Positions 34,229 through 43,204 of a stretch of DNA of 64,000 bases are shown one piece after another (position 1 is the stretch's first letter; every line of letters begins with the position of its first letter). A model generated the notes under the pieces. The model was not told where the DNA came from. It worked only from the letters and a program-made list of their open reading frames with translations, and did not search any database. This DNA comes from Achromobacter sp. MFA1 R4 (GTDB taxonomy: Bacteria > Pseudomonadota > Gammaproteobacteria > Burkholderiales > Burkholderiaceae_B), in NCBI RefSeq assembly GCF_900156745.1, contig NZ_LT707065.1:1426001-1490000 (forward strand), given 5' to 3'. The position numbers and the translations under genes were made by a program.

Positions 34229-35160
34229 GGGCGCGTCACTCCCGGCGCATGCTCGGCCACCGTGCTTCGCAACGCCGCCATCGCCTCTTGCACCGCCAAC
34301 GGCCGGAACCCATCCTCGCGCCAGTACATGGCCACCGAACCGAATCCCGACAGCCGCACCGGGATGATGCGCATCGCGCGCATCTGCGAAAAGCGCAGCG
34401 CGGCGCGGTGCGAGGCCACGCCGATCATGTCGCTGTTGTTGATGAGCGTGAGATTGACCGTGACCGAATTCGATTCCACATGGTCCGGCGGCGGCGCCTG
34501 GCCAGCCGCGGCCAGCGCCGCATCCACGGCGTTGCGGATGGGCGTGCCCTTGGGCCACAGGATCCAGCGATAAGACAGCAGGTCCTGCCAGCTTGGCCGC
34601 TCCACGGCGAAGAGCGGATGCCGGGGCCGCGCGACCAGATGGATGGGCTCCAGGTACAGGGCCTCGAAGCGGATGGCAGGGTCATGGTGTTCGGGCGCGG
34701 ACCGCCCCACCACGATGTCCAGGTCGCCCTGCGCCAGTTGCGCCAGCAGACGGTCCGTGGTGCCCTCCACCAGCTTTACCCGCGCCTGCGGCATGCGCTC
34801 CAGCAGCTTCATGACCGCCAGCGGCACCGTGTCGGACGCGGACGCCCCCGATGCGCCGATCACCACGCGGCCGCCGCCGCCCTCCCGCAGCGCCGCCATG
34901 TCCGCGCTGGCGCGGTCCAGTTGCGACTCCACCCGCTGCGCATGCGCGATCAGCACGTCGCCGTGCGGGGTTGGGCGCAGGCCGCGCGCATGGCGCTCGA
35001 AGAGCGGCAGTCCGATATCGTCTTCCAGATCCTTCAGCCATTTCGACAGGCCCGGCTGCGTCGTATTGAGCATGGCGGCGGAATGGCTGATGTTGCGGGT
35101 CTGGGCCAGGCTGAGCAGCATTTTCAGGTTGCGCAGCCGCAAGCGGTGGGTCCAGTCCAT
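34225..35160 (-). CDS. LysR-family regulator, probable activator of the gentisate operon
   Basis: 311 residues. The N-terminal helix-turn-helix (about 5-65) reads ISHSAAMLNTTQPGLSKWLKDLE, followed by a periplasmic-binding-protein-like effector domain with IGASGASASDTVPLAV. It starts 183 bases from gtdA on the opposite strand, with a symmetric T-N11-A site between them, the classic arrangement for a LysR activator responding to a pathway intermediate such as 3-hydroxybenzoate or gentisate. It also lies upstream of, and overlaps, a small membrane-protein gene. Confidence 0.88.
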   Translation of the reverse strand: MDWTHRLRLRNLKMLLSLAQTRNISHSAAMLNTTQPGLSKWLKDLEDDIGLPLFERHARGLRPTPHGDVLIAHAQRVESQLDRASADMAALREGGGGRVVIGASGASASDTVPLAVMKLLERMPQARVKLVEGTTDRLLAQLAQGDLDIVVGRSAPEHHDPAIRFEALYLEPIHLVARPRHPLFAVERPSWQDLLSYRWILWPKGTPIRNAVDAALAAAGQAPPPDHVESNSVTVNLTLINNSDMIGVASHRAALRFSQMRAMRIIPVRLSGFGSVAMYWREDGFRPLAVQEAMAALRSTVAEHAPGVTRP

Positions 35161-35199
35161 GCAGGCCCTCTTGGTGGGGAGGTTGTCTCGTAGGTATGT

Positions 35200-35222
35200 T
35201 CTTATTCGTATGGATAATAAGA
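35200..35222. promoter_or_regulatory. LysR-type binding site TCTTATT-N9-AATAAGA
   Basis: An exact 7-bp inverted repeat with a 9-base spacer contains a centred T-N11-A (T35205/A35217), the LysR consensus. It lies 39 bases upstream of the LysR start and 121 bases upstream of gtdA, as expected for a shared recognition site in a divergent promoter. Confidence 0.6.
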
Positions 35223-35343
35223 TAAATTCATTTCAAACCGCATAGCTGCTTGCGCATAATCGTCTCCATACCAGGACCAGCTGCGAACCCACGCGGCGGC
35301 CGCCCGTAGAAGCCGGCAATAGCCGGACATACCGGAGACAACC

Positions 35344-36411
35344 ATGCACGATGGCCACCCCGCCAGCGCGGACAGCGCTGCCTCGGACCGCGCCCGCTAC
35401 TACGCGCGCATCGCCAAGAAACACATGTCGCCCCTGTGGGAATCGCTGCACAACCTGGTGCCGCGCCAGCCCGCGCCGCGCTGCGTGCCTGCCATCTGGA
35501 AGTACGACGACGTGCGCGACGACGTCATGGCGTCGGGCGCATTGATTTCCGCGGAAGAAGCCGTGCGCCGCGTGCTGATCCTGGAAAACCCCGGCCTGCC
35601 CGGCCAGGCCAGCATCACGCAAAGCCTGTACGCGGGCCTGCAGCTCATCCTGCCCGGCGAAATCGCGCCCAGCCACCGCCACACGCAATCGGCCCTGCGC
35701 TTCATCGTCGAGGGCCGCGGCGCCTACACCGCCGTCAATGGCGAGCGCACCACGATGCATCCCGGCGACTTCATCATCACGCCGTCGTGGACATGGCACG
35801 ACCATGGCAACGCCGAAACCGTCGAAGGCGGCGAGCCCGTGGTCTGGCTCGACGGCCTGGACATCCCGTTGCTGCGCTTCCTGGACGCCGGGTTTGCCGA
35901 AAACTACCCCTCGGCCACCCAGCCTGTCACGCGCCCCGAAGGCGACAGCCTGGCGCGCTTCGGCCACAACATGGCGCCCGTGCGCCACCAGGTGTCCAGC
36001 GGCACGTCGCCCATCTTCAACTACCCCTACGAACGCAGCCGCGAGGCGCTGGACGCGCTGTACCGACACGGCGAGCTCGATCCCTGGGACGGCGTCAAGC
36101 TGCGCTACGTGAATCCGGCCACCGGCGGCTATCCCATGCCTACGATGGCCACGTTCATGCAATTCCTGCCCGCGGGCTTTCAGGGCAAGACCTTCCGCAC
36201 GACCGACTCCACGGTCTACAGCGTGGTCGAAGGCCGGGGCTCGGCGCGCATCGGCGACCAGGAATTCCTCTTCGGTCCGCGCGACGTCGTCGTGGCGCCG
36301 TCCTGGATGCCCGTCCAACTGGCCGCGCTGGAGGACGCCACGCTCTTCAGCTATTCAGACCGCCCGGTGCAGGCCGCGCTGGGCCTGTGGCGCGAAGAAC
36401 GCGTCGGCTGA
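35344..36411 (+). CDS. gtdA: Gentisate 1,2-dioxygenase
   Basis: 355 residues of a bicupin extradiol-type dioxygenase that opens gentisate to maleylpyruvate using Fe(II). The N-terminal cupin has [11 protein letters not shown] and WTWHDHGN with the metal-binding histidines. The second cupin is degenerate. Length and motifs match gentisate rather than homogentisate dioxygenases. First gene of a 12-gene aromatic operon, followed by the hydrolase and isomerase that finish the pathway. A likely LysR-type site lies upstream. Confidence 0.92.
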   Translation: MHDGHPASADSAASDRARYYARIAKKHMSPLWESLHNLVPRQPAPRCVPAIWKYDDVRDDVMASGALISAEEAVRRVLILENPGLPGQASITQSLYAGLQLILPGEIAPSHRHTQSALRFIVEGRGAYTAVNGERTTMHPGDFIITPSWTWHDHGNAETVEGGEPVVWLDGLDIPLLRFLDAGFAENYPSATQPVTRPEGDSLARFGHNMAPVRHQVSSGTSPIFNYPYERSREALDALYRHGELDPWDGVKLRYVNPATGGYPMPTMATFMQFLPAGFQGKTFRTTDSTVYSVVEGRGSARIGDQEFLFGPRDVVVAPSWMPVQLAALEDATLFSYSDRPVQAALGLWREERVG

Positions 36412-36454
36412 TCCGCGCGCTCCCGAATCCCCATCCCGTCTTCAAAGGTGTTCC

Positions 36455-37153
36455 ATGTCGTTCGTGTTTGCTCCCGCCGCCCCCGTCGCCGTGCCCATCG
36501 CCGGCAGCCAGGACAGTTTTCCCGTGCGCCGCGTCTATTGCGTCGGCCGCAATTACGCCGCCCACGCGCGCGAAATGGGCTTCGACCCCGACCGCGAGCC
36601 GCCGTTCTTCTTCTGCAAGCCGGCCGACGCCGTGGTCCCCGTGGCCGACGGCGCCACGCTGTCCCTGCCCTACCCGCCTGAAACGTCGAACCTGCATTAC
36701 GAGATCGAACTGGTCGCGGCCATCGGCAAGGGCGGCGCCAACATCCCGGTCGACGACGCGCTGGCGCACGTGTGGGGCTACGCCGTCGGCCTGGACATGA
36801 CGCGCCGCGACCTGCAAATGAAAATGCGCGAAGCCGGCCGCCCGTGGGAACTGGGCAAGGCCTTCGACCAGAGCGCGCCCATCGGACCGCTCCATCCCGC
36901 GCAATCGGTCAGCGGCATCGAACAGGCCGGCATCTGGCTGCAGGTCAACGGCACCGACAAGCAGCGCAGCGACATCGGCAAGCTGATCTGGTCTGTCGCC
37001 GAGACCATCGCCTACCTGTCCAGATACTTCCGCCTCGAAGCCGGCGACCTCATCTACACGGGCACGCCCGAAGGCGTGGGTCCTGTGGTGCGCGGCGACA
37101 AGATGGTCGGCGGCGTGGACGGGTTGGGCACCATCAGCGTCCAGATGGCTTGA
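36455..37153 (+). CDS. nagK: Fumarylpyruvate hydrolase (FAH family, NagK-type)
   Basis: 232 residues. FAH-fold hydrolase that splits fumarylpyruvate into fumarate and pyruvate, the last step of the gentisate pathway. Family motifs are VGRNYAAHAREMG, FFFCKPADAV, HYEIELVAAIG with metal-binding Glu residues, and YTGTPEGVGPV near the C-terminus. It sits 43 bases after gtdA and 15 bases before the isomerase gene, exactly as in nag/mhb gentisate clusters, which favours fumarylpyruvate over other FAH substrates. Confidence 0.9.
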   Translation: MSFVFAPAAPVAVPIAGSQDSFPVRRVYCVGRNYAAHAREMGFDPDREPPFFFCKPADAVVPVADGATLSLPYPPETSNLHYEIELVAAIGKGGANIPVDDALAHVWGYAVGLDMTRRDLQMKMREAGRPWELGKAFDQSAPIGPLHPAQSVSGIEQAGIWLQVNGTDKQRSDIGKLIWSVAETIAYLSRYFRLEAGDLIYTGTPEGVGPVVRGDKMVGGVDGLGTISVQMA

Positions 37154-37168
37154 GGCCGGGAGTTCCGC

Positions 37169-37807
37169 ATGCAACTGCACAGTTTCTTCAACAGCTCCAC
37201 CTCCTACCGCGTGCGCATCGCCCTGGCGCTCAAGGGCCTGTCCTATGAGTACCTGCCGGTGAATCTGCGCAAGCAGGAGCAGCGGACCGCGGACTATATG
37301 GCCAGGAACCCCTCCGCGGGCGTGCCCCTGCTGATCGACGGCGACATGCAGCTCTCGCAGTCGCTTGCCATCATCGACTACCTGGACGCCACGCATCCCG
37401 AGCCGCGCCTGATTCCCGCCGATACGCAGGCGCGCGCCCGGGTGCTGGAGCTGTCCGACGCCATCTCCTGCGACATCCACCCGGTCAACAACATGCGCAT
37501 CCTGCGCTACCTGCAGGACGTGCTGGGGGCCAGCGACGAACAGAAGAACGCCTGGTACCACCACTGGATCCGCGAAGGCCTGACCGCCGTGGAGGCCCTG
37601 CTGGAACGCCACGGCCACGGCGCGTACTGCTTTGGCGACGCGCCCACGCTGGCCGATTGCTGCCTGGTGCCCCAGGTGGCCAATGCCCAGCGCATGGGCT
37701 GCGACCTCTCCGGCTATCCGCGCATCCTCCGCGTTTTTGAACACTGCAACGCGCAGCCTGCCTTCCGGGCGGCCGCGCCGGCCCAGCAACCGGACTACAC
37801 CAAGTGA
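37169..37807 (+). CDS. nagL: Maleylpyruvate isomerase (zeta-class GST, NagL-type)
   Basis: 212 residues. Zeta-class glutathione transferase that uses glutathione to isomerise maleylpyruvate to fumarylpyruvate. The N-terminal thioredoxin-like domain begins with FFNSSTSYRVRIALALKG, the SSxxxRVRIAL signature that binds glutathione, and GVPLLIDGD and LSQSLAIIDYLD follow. The helical C-terminal domain is normal length. Maleylacetoacetate isomerase is a close relative, but the gentisate dioxygenase context supports maleylpyruvate. The stop overlaps the next gene's GTG start. Confidence 0.9.
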   Translation: MQLHSFFNSSTSYRVRIALALKGLSYEYLPVNLRKQEQRTADYMARNPSAGVPLLIDGDMQLSQSLAIIDYLDATHPEPRLIPADTQARARVLELSDAISCDIHPVNNMRILRYLQDVLGASDEQKNAWYHHWIREGLTAVEALLERHGHGAYCFGDAPTLADCCLVPQVANAQRMGCDLSGYPRILRVFEHCNAQPAFRAAAPAQQPDYTK

Positions 37808-38187
37808 ACATGCAAGAGCCCGACACCCACGGCGCGCCGCTGCGCGAGTACACCGATCCCGGCTATCGGCCGCTGTGCGCCAACCTGGCCGAGGTGCGCG
37901 CCCACATCGACCGGCTGGACGACGACATCGTGCGGCTCATCGCCGAGCGCGCCATGTACGTGAAGGACGCGGCGCGCTTCAAGCGCGACGCTTTCCAGGT
38001 GAGCGCCCCCGCGCGCCAGGCCCAGGTCTTCGAGAAGGCCAGGAAGCTGGCGGAACGCCACAACCGGGGCTTTGCCAACCTGGAGCAGGTGGTGGACGCG
38101 ACCTATCGCGCGATGGTCGCCGCATTCATCGCCAATGAGCAGACCTACTTCGACACCATGAAAGACGTGGGAGACACGCATGCCTGA
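37804..38187 (+). CDS. PchB-like chorismate mutase / isochorismate-pyruvate lyase domain protein
   Basis: 127 residues from a GTG at 37804 overlapping the upstream stop (GTGA); the ATG at 37810 is the alternative. It is an AroQ-fold helical protein most like PchB: LAEVRAHIDRLDDDIV, then RAMYVKDAARFK, APARQ and ANEQTY align without gaps to PchB segments containing active-site Arg14, Arg31, Lys42 and Gln90, all of which appear present. PchB cleaves isochorismate to salicylate and pyruvate and has weak chorismate mutase activity. It has no signal peptide. Finding it inside a gentisate degradation operon is unusual; it may feed or recapture a hydroxybenzoate, or act on a related enolpyruvyl ether. 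Confidence 0.82.
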   Translation: MNMQEPDTHGAPLREYTDPGYRPLCANLAEVRAHIDRLDDDIVRLIAERAMYVKDAARFKRDAFQVSAPARQAQVFEKARKLAERHNRGFANLEQVVDATYRAMVAAFIANEQTYFDTMKDVGDTHA

Positions 38188-39214
38188 TTCTTCGTTCCTG
38201 CCGCCGGGCCGCATGATCGCGCGCCGTCTTGCGGTGCGCGCCGCCGCGCTCGGCCTGGCCGCGCTGGCGCCGCTGGCCGCCGCCGGCACCGCCGTAGCCG
38301 CCGAAGCCTCCGACGGGTGGCCCACCCAGCCGCTCAAGGCGGTCGTGCCATTCGGTCCGGGCTCCAGCCCCGACCAGGTCGCGCGCATCGTCGGCGAGAA
38401 GGCCGGTGCGATTCTCGGCCAGGCCATCGTCATCGAAAACAAGCCCGGCGCCAGCGGCAACATCGGCACCTATGCCATCGCCAACGCCAAGCCCGACGGC
38501 TACACCTTCGGCGTGTCGATCACCGGCCCGCTGGTGAACAACACGCTGCTGTTCGACAAGCTGCCCTACGCCCCTGCCAAGGACCTGTCGCCGCTGACCC
38601 TTGCCGTGCACCAGCCCAACGTGCTGGTGGTGCCCGCCACTGCCGGCATCGACAACGTCGGCCAGCTTCTGGAGGCCTTGAAGAAAAACCCGGACAAGTA
38701 CAACTTCCCGTCGCCGGGGGCCGGCACCGTGTCGCACCTGGCGGTCGAGCTGCTCTTGCAGCAGATCGGCGCGCGCGCCACGCACGTCCCGTATCCGTCC
38801 TCGCCCGCCGCGCTGACCTCGCTGCTGTCGGGCGACACCCAGTTCGCCGCGCTGCCGCCCATCGCGGTCATGCCGATGGTGAAGGACGGCCGGCTGAAGG
38901 CGTTGGCGGTCACCTCCTCCAAGCGCTCGGCGCTGCTGCCCGATATCCCGACATTGGCCGAAGTGGGCGTGCAGGGCATCGAGGGATCTGCGTGGATCGG
39001 CTTCGTGGTGTCGTCCAAGGCGCCGGCCGATGTGCGGAAGAAGCTGTCGGACGCGCTCATCCAGGCCATCCATGACCCCGAGGTGGCCAAGCGGCTGCAA
39101 GCGCAGTACATGGATCCGGTGGGCGACACGCCGGCCGAATTCCGCGGCTACATGGACGATGAGCTCAAGCGCTGGGAGCCCCTCATCAAGAAGCTGGGCA
39201 TCAAGGGCCAGTAA
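38180..39214 (+). CDS. Bug-family (TctC-like) periplasmic solute receptor
   Basis: 344 residues, starting within the end of the PchB-like gene (8-base overlap). A signal peptide covers about 1-40. The mature domain has the Bug pattern WPTQPLKAVVPFGPGSSPDQ, ENKPGASGNIGT, AKPDGYTFGV and PDIPTLAEVG. Bug proteins bind small carboxylates or aromatic acids in the periplasm and usually serve TctAB permeases. None is encoded here, so it may deliver ligand to the Liv-type importer downstream or act as a sensor. Confidence 0.9.
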   Translation: MPDSSFLPPGRMIARRLAVRAAALGLAALAPLAAAGTAVAAEASDGWPTQPLKAVVPFGPGSSPDQVARIVGEKAGAILGQAIVIENKPGASGNIGTYAIANAKPDGYTFGVSITGPLVNNTLLFDKLPYAPAKDLSPLTLAVHQPNVLVVPATAGIDNVGQLLEALKKNPDKYNFPSPGAGTVSHLAVELLLQQIGARATHVPYPSSPAALTSLLSGDTQFAALPPIAVMPMVKDGRLKALAVTSSKRSALLPDIPTLAEVGVQGIEGSAWIGFVVSSKAPADVRKKLSDALIQAIHDPEVAKRLQAQYMDPVGDTPAEFRGYMDDELKRWEPLIKKLGIKGQ

Positions 39215-39267
39215 GACCGACGCGCGGCCGCGCCGCGCGCCGGCGGCAACAAAGCAAGGAGAATCAG

Positions 39268-40620
39268 ATGGTCATTACCGAACCCGCACGCCAGGTGCCG
39301 CTTTATGGCGAGTACGAGGTCGTCGTCCTGGGCGGCGGCCCGGCCGGCGTGCTGGCGGCCGCCAGCGCGGCGCGCAATGGCGCGCGCGTGCTGCTCGTGG
39401 AACGCTACGGCTTCCTGGGCGGCATGGGCACCGCCGCCGGCGTGTCCAACTTCTGCGGACTGCATGCCAACATCCACGGCGACATCCGGCAGGTGGTGCA
39501 CGGCATGACCGACGACCTGCTCGACCGCATGCGCGCCATGGACGGGCTGAACGATCCGCATCTGATCCTGGGCAAGATCCATGCGCAGGCCTATGACATC
39601 TCCGCATTCAAGTGCGCGGCCGACGGCCTGGTGCAGGACAGCGGCGCGCATGTGCTCTTTCACGCGCTGGCCACGGGCCTCACGCGCGACGATCAGGGCC
39701 GCGTGGACGCGCTCTTTTTGGAAACCAAGTCCGGCCGCTGCGCGGTGCGCGCCAGGATCTTCATCGACTGCTCGGGCGATGCCGACATCGCCCAGTGGGG
39801 CGGCCTGCCCTTTGAGAAGGGCGACGCGCACGGCCACCTGCTCTATCCCACCCTGATGTTCAAGGTGGGCAACGTGGACGGCGTGCGCGCGCAAGAGGCC
39901 TGGAAGACCATCCCCGTGCTGATGGACGAAGCGGCGGCCAGCGGCGAGTTCACGTTTCCGCGCAAGGGCGCCATCGTGCGTCCCCAAAAGCACGACTACG
40001 AATGGCGGGTCAACGTCACGCAGCTTGCCAACGCCGACGGTAGCGCGGCGGACGGCACCGACGCCGATTCGCTGTCGGCGGGCGAACTCGAAGGCCGCCG
40101 CCAGATCATGAATTACCTGGCTTTCCTGCGCGCCAAGGTGCCGGGATTCGAGCAGGCCTATGTGCTGGACATCGCCCCGCAGCTGGGCATCCGCGAGACC
40201 CGCCGCATCGTGGGCGAGGCCGTGCTCACCCAGGAAGACGTGCTGGGCTGCGCGGATTTTCCGGACAGCATCGGCGTCAACGGCTGGCCGCTGGAAATGC
40301 ACACGGCGGGCGACGTCAAGTGGCTCTGGCCGCCCATACCCGAATCGCGCGGCTACAACCAGCTTCCGTTTCGCATGATGGTGCCCCGGCGCGGCCCGGG
40401 CGTGGCGGACAACGTGCTGGTGGCCGGCCGCTGCGCCTCGATGACGCACGAGGGCCAGTCCGCCGCGCGCGTCAGCGGAAGCTGCTTCGTCATGGGCGAG
40501 GCCGCCGGCACCGCGTCCGCCATGGCGCTGCGCGCGGGCATCGCGCCGGGCGACGTCTCCATTGCGGCGCTGCAGGCGCAATTGACGCAACAAGGCGCCT
40601 TCCTGGGCGGCCAGGACTGA
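39268..40620 (+). CDS. FAD-dependent oxidoreductase (PF12831-like)
   Basis: 450 residues. The N-terminal Rossmann motif is VVLGGGPAGVLAAASAARNG followed by GFLGGMGTAAGV, typical of the FAD_oxidored family. IDCSGDADIA lies near residue 170 and the C-terminal FAD contact is VLVAGRCASMTHEGQSAARV. No transmembrane segment is visible. Reaction and substrate are unknown. Placed between the Bug receptor and the hydroxylase gene, it may carry out an oxidation or aromatisation step before ring hydroxylation. Confidence 0.82.
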   Translation: MVITEPARQVPLYGEYEVVVLGGGPAGVLAAASAARNGARVLLVERYGFLGGMGTAAGVSNFCGLHANIHGDIRQVVHGMTDDLLDRMRAMDGLNDPHLILGKIHAQAYDISAFKCAADGLVQDSGAHVLFHALATGLTRDDQGRVDALFLETKSGRCAVRARIFIDCSGDADIAQWGGLPFEKGDAHGHLLYPTLMFKVGNVDGVRAQEAWKTIPVLMDEAAASGEFTFPRKGAIVRPQKHDYEWRVNVTQLANADGSAADGTDADSLSAGELEGRRQIMNYLAFLRAKVPGFEQAYVLDIAPQLGIRETRRIVGEAVLTQEDVLGCADFPDSIGVNGWPLEMHTAGDVKWLWPPIPESRGYNQLPFRMMVPRRGPGVADNVLVAGRCASMTHEGQSAARVSGSCFVMGEAAGTASAMALRAGIAPGDVSIAALQAQLTQQGAFLGGQD

Positions 40621-40639
40621 ACCACAGCGAGGACCCGAC

Positions 40640-41887
40640 ATGACGACTATCCTGGCAGCAAAACCGAAAGTGCCGACCCAGACCCAGACCCAGACCCAGA
40701 CCGTGATCGTCGTGGGCGGCGGCATCGGCGGCCTGGCCGCCGCGCTGGCGCTCACGCGGCAAGGCATTGCCGTGCAACTCCTGGAACAGGCCGCGCAGAT
40801 CGGCGAAATCGGCGCGGGCATCCAGCTTGGCCCCAATGCCTTCGCCGCGCTCGACGCGCTGGGCGTGGGCACGACGGCCCGCGGCCGCGCCGTCTTCACC
40901 GATCACATCATCATGATGGACGCCGTGGATGCCAGGGAGGTGGTGCGCATCGACACAGGCGAGGCCTTTCGTGCGCGCTTCGGCGGCCCCTACGCCGTCA
41001 TTCACCGCGCCGACATCCACCTGTCCATTCTGGAAGCGGTGCAGAGAGATCCGCTGATCCAGTTCCGCACCTCCACGCGGATCGCCAGCATGTCGCAGGA
41101 CGCCAACGGGGTCGACGTCGTGGACACGCAGGGCAACCGCTACCGCGCCGATGCCGTGGTGGGGGCAGACGGCGTCAAGTCCGTGATCCGCGAAGCCATG
41201 GTGGGCGATCCCGCGCGCGTGACGGGCCACGTGGTCTACCGCGCCGTGGTCGACCAGGAAAACATGCCGCAGGAACTGCGCATCAACGCCCCCGTGCTGT
41301 GGGCGGGTCCGCACTGCCACCTGGTGCACTATCCGCTGCGCGGCGGCCAGCAATACAACCTGGTCGTCACCTTCCACAGCCGGGAGCAGGAGGAATGGGG
41401 CGTGCGCGAAGGCAGCAAGGAAGAGGTGCTGTCCTACTTCCAGGGCATCCACCCGACGCCGCACCAGATGCTGGACCGCCCGACCTCATGGAAACGCTGG
41501 GCCACCGCCGACCGCGAACCGGTGGAGCGGTGGGGCCAAGGCCGCGTCACGATACTTGGCGATGCCGCCCACCCCATGACGCAGTACATGGCCCAGGGCG
41601 CCTGCATGGCGCTCGAAGACGCCGTGACGCTGGGCGAGGCAATCCGGCAATGCGAGCACGACCTGCCCGCGGCCTTCCGGTTGTACGAATCGGTCCGCAT
41701 CCCGCGCAGCGCGCGCGTGGTGTGGTCCACGCGCGAGATGGGCAGGCTCTATCACGCGCGCGGCGTGGAGCGCACGGTGCGCAACATGCTGTGGACGGGA
41801 CGCAGCCAGTCCCAGTTCTACGACGCCTTGCAGTGGCTGTACGGCTGGAAAGTGGAGAACTGCCTCGCGCAAGGCATGCCGCAGTGA
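40640..41887 (+). CDS. 3-hydroxybenzoate 6-monooxygenase-like flavoprotein
   Basis: 415 residues of a class A flavoprotein hydroxylase. Rossmann GGGIGG is at 26-31, the DG motif is ADAVVGADGVKSVIR, and the second FAD motif is GDAAHPMTQYMAQGACMALEDA. It resembles 3-hydroxybenzoate 6-hydroxylases (MhbM/NagX), which produce gentisate; salicylate hydroxylases are close relatives. The gentisate ring-cleavage genes upstream favour a gentisate-forming role. The N-terminus has an unusual TQTQTQTQT stretch from a hexanucleotide repeat. Confidence 0.85.
   Translation: MTTILAAKPKVPTQTQTQTQTVIVVGGGIGGLAAALALTRQGIAVQLLEQAAQIGEIGAGIQLGPNAFAALDALGVGTTARGRAVFTDHIIMMDAVDAREVVRIDTGEAFRARFGGPYAVIHRADIHLSILEAVQRDPLIQFRTSTRIASMSQDANGVDVVDTQGNRYRADAVVGADGVKSVIREAMVGDPARVTGHVVYRAVVDQENMPQELRINAPVLWAGPHCHLVHYPLRGGQQYNLVVTFHSREQEEWGVREGSKEEVLSYFQGIHPTPHQMLDRPTSWKRWATADREPVERWGQGRVTILGDAAHPMTQYMAQGACMALEDAVTLGEAIRQCEHDLPAAFRLYESVRIPRSARVVWSTREMGRLYHARGVERTVRNMLWTGRSQSQFYDALQWLYGWKVENCLAQGMPQ
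40676..40702 (+). repeat. Hexanucleotide repeat ACCCAG (4.5 copies) in the hydroxylase 5' end
   Basis: Four perfect ACCCAG units plus ACC encode alternating Thr-Gln just before the FAD-binding strand. Changes in copy number would keep the frame and only alter linker length. Confidence 0.8.
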
Positions 41888-41967
41888 TGCAGTGATCGAC
41901 GTTGCAGGGAACAGGCCGCGTGGCGAAGACCATGCGGCACAGAGCATAAGCAAAAGAGGAGACAACC

Positions 41968-43143
41968 ATGCACCAAAGCACCCTCCGCGGCGCCGCCGCC
42001 GTCCTGCTGTCATTGGCCTCGTACGCGGCCAGCGCGCAGCAGAAACCCGTGGACATCGGCTTCATCGGAACCCTGTCCACGCCCGCCGGCTACATCGGCG
42101 AAGACGAGCGCGACGCCTTCATGCTGGCCGTCAAGGAAGGCGGCGGCAAGCTGGGCGGCGTGCCGGTCAATGTGCGCGTCGAGGACGACGCGCTCAAGCC
42201 CGCCAACGCCAAGCAGATCGCCGACAAGATGGTGCAGGGCGGCGTGCGCCTGTTCACCGGCATCAATTTCTCGAACGTCATGGCCGCCGTCGGCCCCACG
42301 GTGCTGAACGCCGGCGCCTTCTACGTCAGCCTGAACGCCGGCCCCTCCAACTATGCCGGCAAGGCCTGCAATCCCAACTACTTCTCGGTGGCGTTCCAGA
42401 ACGACTCGTACGCCGACACCGCGGGCATGGCGGCCAACGAGCTGGGCGCCAAGCGCGTCGTCATCATGGCCCCGAACTACCAGGCGGGCCGCGACGCCGT
42501 CGCCGGCTTCAAGCGCACGTACAAGGGCGAAATCGCCGACGAGATCTACACCAAGCTCGAACTGGCCGACTTCTCGGTGGAGCTGGCGCGCATCCGTTCG
42601 CTCAACCCCGACGCCATCTTCCAGTTCCATCCGGGCGGCGCGGGCATCAACCTGACCAAGCAATTCGCCAACTCGGGGCTGGCGGACAAGATCAAGATGA
42701 TCACGCCGATCTATTCGATGGACGACCGCATGCTGGCCGCCACGGGCACGGCGGGCAAGGGCTTTTACCTGAGCTCGCTCTGGAGCGCCGACCTGGACAA
42801 CGCGCAAAGCAAGCACTTCGTCGAGGCCTTCACCAAGGCCTACAACCGCGCGCCCACGGCCTATGCGGCGCAGGCCTACGACACCGCGAACCTGATCGGC
42901 TCCGCGCTCAAAGCAGTGGACGGCGACATCGCGGGCAAGCCGGACGACTTTCGCAACGCGCTGCGCCGCGCGGACTTTCCCAGCGTGCGCGGCAAATTCA
43001 AGTTCGGCCCCAACCAGCATCCCGTCCAGGACTGGTATCTGCTGCACATCGAAGCGGGCCCCGACGGCAAACTGGTCTACAAGAACCTGAAGGTGCTTGC
43101 GCGCGACCATACCGACGTGCACGCCGTGGACTGCAAGATGTGA
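41968..43143 (+). CDS. Liv-type ABC substrate-binding protein (aromatic operon)
   Basis: 391 residues. Signal peptide about 1-23, cleaved near ASAQQ. The mature part is a type 1 periplasmic binding protein of the LivJ/LivK family: VDIGFIGTLSTPAGYIG at the start, FQNDSYADTAGMAANELGAKRV centrally, and GKFKFGPNQHPVQDWYL near the end. A GAGGAGA ribosome-binding site precedes the ATG. Position after gentisate-pathway genes and before a complete permease/ATPase set implies capture of an aromatic acid, as HAAT-family transporters can do, not leucine. Confidence 0.9.
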   Translation: MHQSTLRGAAAVLLSLASYAASAQQKPVDIGFIGTLSTPAGYIGEDERDAFMLAVKEGGGKLGGVPVNVRVEDDALKPANAKQIADKMVQGGVRLFTGINFSNVMAAVGPTVLNAGAFYVSLNAGPSNYAGKACNPNYFSVAFQNDSYADTAGMAANELGAKRVVIMAPNYQAGRDAVAGFKRTYKGEIADEIYTKLELADFSVELARIRSLNPDAIFQFHPGGAGINLTKQFANSGLADKIKMITPIYSMDDRMLAATGTAGKGFYLSSLWSADLDNAQSKHFVEAFTKAYNRAPTAYAAQAYDTANLIGSALKAVDGDIAGKPDDFRNALRRADFPSVRGKFKFGPNQHPVQDWYLLHIEAGPDGKLVYKNLKVLARDHTDVHAVDCKM

Positions 43144-43204
43144 GTACACGATCGGCGGCCGTGCGGGGCCGCCATCACCCAGACTCTCCCAAGAAGGAGT
43201 CGCA

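Noticed and set aside
40676..40702. Phase-variation (on/off) switch in the hydroxylase gene
   Set aside because: The repeat unit is 6 bases, so copy changes keep the frame and cannot switch translation off.
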